Source of the DNA: an uncultured Oscillospiraceae bacterium
GTDB taxonomy: Bacteria; Bacillota; Clostridia; Oscillospirales; Oscillospiraceae
Direction of reading: 5' to 3'
DNA length: 26,063 nt
NCBI GenBank assembly: GCA_934667815.1
Contig: CAKUMO010000033.1
Location: 1-26,063, forward strand
Positions within the stretch are counted from its first letter, which is position 1. Each line of letters begins with the position of its first letter. Shown here one piece after another: positions 22,754 to 26,063 of the stretch. Position numbers and translations under genes: made by a program. The notes under the pieces are model-generated. The model worked only from the letters and a program-made list of their open reading frames with translations. It was not told the DNA's origin and ran no database searches.

Positions 22754-23710
22754 ATGAAAAACTACGCATTCGGGGTCGATGTCGGCGGAACGTTCTGCAA
22801 GCTCGGCCTCTTTGAAACGGACGGAGTGCTGCTGGAGCGCTGGGAAATCCCGACGGACACGCGGGACGGCGGCACGCGCATTTTGCCGGATATTGCCGCC
22901 ACCATTCAGGAACGTCGGAAGAAACTGCCAGAAAACTCCATCCTTGGGATCGGCGTCGGCGTTCCCAGCCCCATGACGCAGGACGGCGTCGCCATTAAAA
23001 GCGTCAATCTGGGCTGGAAAGACTACCCCGTCGCGGCAGAGCTTTCGCGCCTGACCGGCCTGCCCGTCTATGCGGCGAACGATGTCAACGTCGCCTCGCT
23101 CGGCGAACTCTGGAAGGGAAGCGCCGTTGGCTATTCCAACGCGATCGTCCTGACGCTGGGCACGGGCATTGGCGGCGGGCTGATCGTCAACGGTCATCTC
23201 GTCAACGGCGAGACCGGCTCGGCGGGGGAGATCGGGCACGTCATCGTCAATCCGCAGGAAACCGAGCGCTGCGCCTGCGGACGAAAGGGATGCTTGGAGC
23301 AGTACGCCTCGGCCACCGGCCTTGTGCGCATGGGCGAGCGGCGGCTGAGCGCCACTTCGGCGCACAGCGCGTTGCGCGAAAAAAATCCGCTCACGGCCAA
23401 GGATATTTTTGACGCGGCCAAGGCGGGGGATGCAATCGCCGTGGAGCTGGTGGAGAGCTTCGGACAGATTCTCGGCAGCGCGCTGTCGGACATGGCGTGC
23501 GTACTGAATCCGGAGATCATCGTGATCGGCGGCGGCGTGTCCAAGGCGGGCAGCATCGTGACGGATGTCATTCAGCGTTTTTTCTACGAAAAGACGCTGT
23601 TCACCTGCAAAAATACGAAGATCGTTCTTGCAACATTGGGCAACGACGCGGGCATTTACGGCGGCGTGCGGCTGCTGTTAGAGAGAATAAAACAAGAGCG
23701 CCAAGGATAA
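22754..23710 (+). CDS. ROK-family sugar kinase
   Basis: 318 aa. The phosphate-binding DVGGT (9-13), the catalytic region AANDVNVA, the ROK signature LGTGIGGGLIVNGHLVNG continuing to GSAGEIGH, and the zinc motif CACGRKGCLEQYAS are all present. Such kinases phosphorylate glucose, GlcNAc, ManNAc or related sugars at C6. In this window it is the only sugar kinase. It could therefore supply the phosphorylated amino sugar that NagA needs, or serve the uronate branch. It starts 4 nt after the SDR stop. The stop codon lies inside the terminator stem. Confidence 0.9.
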   Translation: MKNYAFGVDVGGTFCKLGLFETDGVLLERWEIPTDTRDGGTRILPDIAATIQERRKKLPENSILGIGVGVPSPMTQDGVAIKSVNLGWKDYPVAAELSRLTGLPVYAANDVNVASLGELWKGSAVGYSNAIVLTLGTGIGGGLIVNGHLVNGETGSAGEIGHVIVNPQETERCACGRKGCLEQYASATGLVRMGERRLSATSAHSALREKNPLTAKDIFDAAKAGDAIAVELVESFGQILGSALSDMACVLNPEIIVIGGGVSKAGSIVTDVIQRFFYEKTLFTCKNTKIVLATLGNDAGIYGGVRLLLERIKQERQG

Positions 23711-23724
23711 TTCCTTGGCGCTCT
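23695..23724 (+). terminator. 13-bp hairpin terminator of the uxu-like operon
   Basis: AGAGCGCCAAGGA (23695-23707) pairs perfectly with TCCTTGGCGCTCT (23712-23724) around TAAT. The last codons and stop of the kinase gene are part of the stem. The plus strand continues GCTGTTTC, a weak U-tract. The minus strand continues TGTTTTATT, so it may also stop the convergent transcript. Confidence 0.8.
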
Positions 23725-23756
23725 GCTGTTTCTCATATGGATGTGGCTGGACGCAG

Positions 23757-24221
23757 TCAGCTGAAGTTGCCGTTTGCGTCGCAGGTGAGAGTTAGATTAC
23801 AGGTTCTTTCGTCGACCTTCACACCGAGCATTTTGTATCCCAATACCGCCGTCGCAGAGGCGACGTTTTTACTTTTGCTTGCGGATTTGGAAATCACATA
23901 CCAACTTGTGTCGTAGATAGTAACGGAACAGCTTGAAGCAGTGCAAATTGCGGTAGTACCGTTATAGGTAAAGGTTCCTGTCAATTCCATTTTCCACTCA
24001 GAAGTGCCGTCCTTGCCGTGATATGTAGCATATTTCGTCTTGGTAACGCCGGCGACTCTTGCATAGCTTGTCTCAATGGAAATAACGAGATAACTTCCGT
24101 CCTCGTATTGAATGACCTGCGGTTCATTGGTGATTGGAGCGTCCTGCGCAAAGGCGCTCGGGATAGCAAGTAAAGAGAAAACTGTGATTAGCGCAATAAC
24201 GAACGACAAACACTTTCTCAT
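23757..24221 (-). CDS. Small secreted protein of unknown function
   Basis: 154 aa. Signal peptide MRKCLSFVIALITVFSLL... with a probable cleavage after AFA (about residue 25). The mature part is Ser/Thr/Tyr-rich and probably beta-structured, with Cys at CTASSCSVTIYD and CNLTLTCDANG that could form disulfides. It lies 33 nt after the HAAS-like gene, so it belongs to the padR operon. Its composition is like that of the secreted protein at 25200-25613, but similarity by eye is too weak to call them homologues. Confidence 0.75.
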   Translation of the reverse strand: MRKCLSFVIALITVFSLLAIPSAFAQDAPITNEPQVIQYEDGSYLVISIETSYARVAGVTKTKYATYHGKDGTSEWKMELTGTFTYNGTTAICTASSCSVTIYDTSWYVISKSASKSKNVASATAVLGYKMLGVKVDERTCNLTLTCDANGNFS

Positions 24222-24254
24222 AATTCGAACCCTTTCCCCAAAAGTCTTGCTGGT

Positions 24255-24626
24255 TTATTCGATTCCAACCTCAATATAGCCATGTGCGGAATTTTCTAGC
24301 TTAACAGCCGCCCACGTTACGACACCGGCCCACGCCAGCAGCGCGACGAGAATTCCGGCAATCACGGCTGTCATGACCCGCTTGTGGATTCTCAGCTTGT
24401 CCAGAACCTTTGCCGTGCCCATATTTTCAACATAAGCAGCGGCGATGGCATGCGGCTCGCCGAGACGTGCTTGCAGCGCAGCGCTGTCTGCATCCGGCTC
24501 CTGCTCCAGATAACTCTGAACGCTGGATGTAATCTGCTCCATCAGTTGGCGCTTCGTGCGTCCAGCGGGCAGCAGACTCCGGACTTCGCGGAGATAGCGC
24601 TTTGCTGCGGGATTAGTGATCTTCAT
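24255..24626 (-). CDS. HAAS/DUF1700-like membrane protein, PadR partner
   Basis: 123 aa from the ATG at 24626, with GGAGG about 8 nt upstream. The N-terminal helical domain (about 1-65, with RYLREVRSLLP and a LGEPHAIAAAYVE turn) resembles the HAAS signalling domain of DUF1700/DUF6120 proteins, followed by one transmembrane helix (about 78-98) and a short outside tail. Such proteins are usually encoded next to a PadR repressor. The start overlaps the padR gene by 14 nt. It probably senses an envelope state or signal; the ligand is unknown. Confidence 0.78.
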   Translation of the reverse strand: MKITNPAAKRYLREVRSLLPAGRTKRQLMEQITSSVQSYLEQEPDADSAALQARLGEPHAIAAAYVENMGTAKVLDKLRIHKRVMTAVIAGILVALLAWAGVVTWAAVKLENSAHGYIEVGIE

Positions 24627-24969
24627 GCTCGTTCCTCCACTGGATGATCTGGAATACGCCCTTTGTAACATCTTCGTATTCCGCGATCAGCTTTCGCAGA
24701 TGCTCACGCCCGGCAGGCTCGATGTGATAATAGACGCGGGTCATGCGTCTGCCGACGAGCACCTTGCGGTCAGCGATCATCCCCTGATCGACGAGCTTGT
24801 ACAACACGGGATAGAGCGAACCCTCCTGTGTTACGAGACGCCGGTCGGTGATGCGCATGATCGACTGCACCATCTGATAGCCGTACATCTCTTCCTTGTC
24901 GAGCAACGCGAGGATCACCAATGACATTACGCCGCGCTGAAACGCGGCCTGACTAGTATCCTGTGCCAT
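24613..24969 (-). CDS. PadR-family transcriptional regulator
   Basis: 118 aa winged-helix regulator. The DNA-binding domain is recognisable in LVILALLDKEEMYGYQMVQ, TQEGSLYPVLYKLVDQGMI and the wing VGRRMTRVYYHIEPAGREHL, with a short C-terminal dimerisation helix. It is the first gene of the leftward operon with the HAAS-like and secreted proteins. A good promoter and an inverted repeat lie just upstream, so autoregulation and control of the divergent secreted-protein gene are likely. The ribosome binding site is weak (GGTGGTG). Confidence 0.93.
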   Translation of the reverse strand: MAQDTSQAAFQRGVMSLVILALLDKEEMYGYQMVQSIMRITDRRLVTQEGSLYPVLYKLVDQGMIADRKVLVGRRMTRVYYHIEPAGREHLRKLIAEYEDVTKGVFQIIQWRNEHEDH

Positions 24970-25000
24970 AATTCACCACCAAGGCTTTCAATCTGATTAC

Positions 25001-25029
25001 ATTCTATCAGTGGGTGCATCAAAAGTCAA
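25001..25029 (-). promoter_or_regulatory. Promoter of the padR operon
   Basis: The minus strand carries TTGACT (25024-25029) and TAGAAT (25001-25006) with a 17-nt spacer, about 32 nt before the padR start codon. The -35 lies within the left arm of the inverted repeat at 25025-25058. Confidence 0.72.
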
Positions 25030-25058
25030 TACTTTTTTAAAAAAAATTAAGTATTGAC
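25025..25058. promoter_or_regulatory. Inverted-repeat operator candidate for PadR
   Basis: GTCAATACTT (25025-25034) and AAGTATTGAC (25049-25058) are perfect inverted repeats around a 14-nt AT-rich spacer. Each arm contains the -35 hexamer of one of the two divergent promoters, so a protein bound here would block both. PadR is the obvious candidate, by position only. Confidence 0.6.
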
Positions 25059-25080
25059 AAATCACTAATTTTCTGATAAG
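25054..25080 (+). promoter_or_regulatory. Promoter of the rightward secreted-protein gene
   Basis: A consensus -35 TTGACA (25054-25059) is followed by GATAAG (25075-25080, 15-nt spacer) or TAAGCT (17-nt spacer) as a weak -10. It leaves a leader of about 110 nt before the GTG start. Confidence 0.5.
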
Positions 25081-25101
25081 CTCAAAACACAAGGATTTCC
25101 C

Positions 25102-25142
25102 GAGGTGATACCAATGGGCTGAAAAAGATGCGCGTCATTTTC
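25102..25142 (+). promoter_or_regulatory. Leader with strong Shine-Dalgarno, two-codon ORF and small hairpin
   Basis: GAGGTGAT (25102-25109) is a near-perfect ribosome binding site followed by ATG GGC TGA at 25114-25122, a Met-Gly mini-ORF. An imperfect AT-rich stem (GAAAA/TTTTC at 25121-25142 with an inner GAT/GTC pair) comes next, then CTTTTT. This could be an attenuator or a start-stop regulatory element, or simply a chance pattern in a long leader. Confidence 0.3.
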
Positions 25143-25199
25143 CTTTTTCCCCCGCAACGAATAAACAAACATAAAATTGATTCTAAGGAGGAAACATAA

Positions 25200-25613
25200 G
25201 TGAAAAAATTGATCGCACTTCTTGTGGCCGTGGCGCTGCTTGTCTCGGCCTCCGCGACGGTGTTCGCACTTTCCACGACTACTACCCGCAAAACGGATCA
25301 TGCGCAATATGAGGAGAGCCTCGGGGTCAAATATGACTACTATTGCGATGTGAACGCAACCACGCGGAAGGCCAATGCCAGCATGAGCTATGGGAATAGC
25401 ACTTGCAACATTTATTGCGGCTTGACTGGAAAATTAAGAATATATGACAATTATTTCTTTAACGAAGATTATGCGCTTGACCCTTCTAGTGTCAGTGTGT
25501 CGGTAACCTCAACATATCGGTATAAAGGAAAAGATACTATTGGGACAATGGTATCTGCTACGGGCGTATTTAAAATCCGCTCGGTTAATATTGCAACCTT
25601 AACTGTGACCTAA
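25200..25613 (+). CDS. Small secreted protein of unknown function
   Basis: 137 aa from GTG at 25200, with AAGGAGG 9 nt upstream. The signal peptide is MKKLIALLVAVALLVSASA..., with cleavage probably after VFA (about residue 23). The mature domain is rich in Thr, Ser and Tyr, with an NSTCNIYCG Cys pair and predicted beta strands. It is divergent from padR and likely under the same operator. The AT-rich second half of the gene differs in base use from the sugar genes. No known domain was recognised. Confidence 0.75.
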   Translation: MKKLIALLVAVALLVSASATVFALSTTTTRKTDHAQYEESLGVKYDYYCDVNATTRKANASMSYGNSTCNIYCGLTGKLRIYDNYFFNEDYALDPSSVSVSVTSTYRYKGKDTIGTMVSATGVFKIRSVNIATLTVT

Positions 25614-25623
25614 TTTCCATCGC

Positions 25624-25650
25624 GCTGGCCACCGGTATCTGGTGGCCAGC
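25624..25650 (+). terminator. 10-bp hairpin after the secreted-protein gene
   Basis: GCTGGCCACC (25624-25633) pairs perfectly with GGTGGCCAGC (25641-25650) around a 7-nt loop, 11 nt after the stop codon. No T-run follows. It is a probable transcript end or a stabilising stem before the lipoprotein gene. Confidence 0.55.
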
Positions 25651-25692
25651 CATCAAAAACGAACTTGCAACATGCGAGAATGGAGACTGACT

Positions 25693-26063
25693 ATGAAGCA
25701 CAGAACGTCTTTGTGTCTTATCGTTATGATGTTGGCACTGTCGCTGCTCTGTGGGTGCCAAAACGTCACACCGAGCGTTCCGGAATCTTCCGCACCGCAA
25801 ACACCTACGGGTGAGGGGATTTCCCCGCTGCGAACCGGACTGAAACAGCAGAGCGTCACTTCCTTATGCAATGGTTTCGAATGCACCGACCAAGGATTTT
25901 ATGCACTATGTGATTTTGCAGGCAAGGGCAGCTATCTTGTCTATGCCGACCATGACTCGGATACGGTTATAAAGCTTTGTTCCCGCCCGGACTGTACACA
26001 CGATGATGAAAACTGCAATGCCTATTTTGCGGGATATACAAATGTTTGCTACTTTGACGGGCA
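25693..26063 (+). CDS. Lipoprotein with Cys-rich segment, truncated by the window edge
   Basis: Open reading frame from the ATG at 25693 (GGAGA upstream) with no stop before the end; 123 complete codons are visible. It has a lipoprotein signal MKHRTSLCLIVMMLALSLL with C22 as the lipidation residue (LCGC, the residue at -2 being unusual), then a Pro/Ser/Thr linker and LCNGFECTDQGFYAL. The segment LCSRPDCTHDDENCNAYF, with three Cys, is a block I recall from many uncharacterised Clostridia lipoproteins with beta-propeller-like bodies. The function is unknown. Confidence 0.7.
   Translation, partial: MKHRTSLCLIVMMLALSLLCGCQNVTPSVPESSAPQTPTGEGISPLRTGLKQQSVTSLCNGFECTDQGFYALCDFAGKGSYLVYADHDSDTVIKLCSRPDCTHDDENCNAYFAGYTNVCYFDG

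Noticed and set aside
23695..23724. Possible CRISPR or mobile-element repeat because of the perfect palindrome
   Set aside because: Single copy, placed at a gene end and followed by weak T-rich sequence; a terminator explains it.

Overview
The window looks like a chromosomal carbohydrate-utilisation region of a low-redundancy, moderately GC-rich Gram-positive anaerobe, most likely a gut Clostridia/Oscillospiraceae-type organism. This is an inference from AGGAGG-type ribosome binding sites, a CUT1 sugar ABC transporter without its own ATPase, AraC/PadR regulators of Firmicutes type, and a truncated lipoprotein with the Cys-rich block common in Clostridia. No rRNA, tRNA, CRISPR array, transposase or phage gene was seen.

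Region 1 (208-4974, minus strand) is a tight operon read leftward from an AraC regulator: araC-type regulator, Gfo/Idh/MocA oxidoreductase, a xylose-isomerase-like TIM barrel protein, NagA (GlcNAc-6-P deacetylase) and a NagB-family deaminase. Region 2 (5152-14669, plus strand) starts divergently from the same 177-bp intergenic region. It runs through eight genes with gaps of 31 nt or less: D-2-hydroxyacid dehydrogenase, enolase-superfamily enzyme, Gfo/Idh oxidoreductase, GH20-like hexosaminidase, two further and different Gfo/Idh oxidoreductases, a second AraC regulator and a serine beta-lactamase-fold hydrolase. Region 3 (14695-19081) has its own promoter with an array of 16-bp direct repeats. 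It encodes a lipoprotein sugar-binding protein, two permeases (flanked by two similar hairpins) and a DUF624-like membrane protein.

Region 4 is a divergent pair: an M55 (DppA-like) D-aminopeptidase on the minus strand (19082-19879), and a plus-strand operon (19945-23710) of an acyltransferase-like protein, mannonate dehydratase UxuA, an SDR (UxuB-like) and a ROK sugar kinase, closed by a strong hairpin. Region 5 (23757-26063) looks unrelated: a PadR regulator, a HAAS/DUF1700-like membrane partner and two small secreted proteins on either side of a divergent promoter with a 10-bp inverted repeat, then a lipoprotein cut by the window edge.

The main point of interest is regions 1-3. An N-acetylhexosamine route (GH20, NagA, NagB) is embedded among four Gfo/Idh/MocA oxidoreductases, a TIM-barrel isomerase/epimerase-like protein, an enolase-superfamily enzyme and a hydroxyacid dehydrogenase, with a dedicated importer and two AraC regulators. 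This set does not match a textbook GlcNAc, sialic acid or MurNAc pathway. It may be an oxidative (keto-sugar) route for a modified amino-sugar glycoside. An alternative is salvage of a muropeptide-like substrate, given the epimerase-like, beta-lactamase-fold and M55 genes. Both are inferences.
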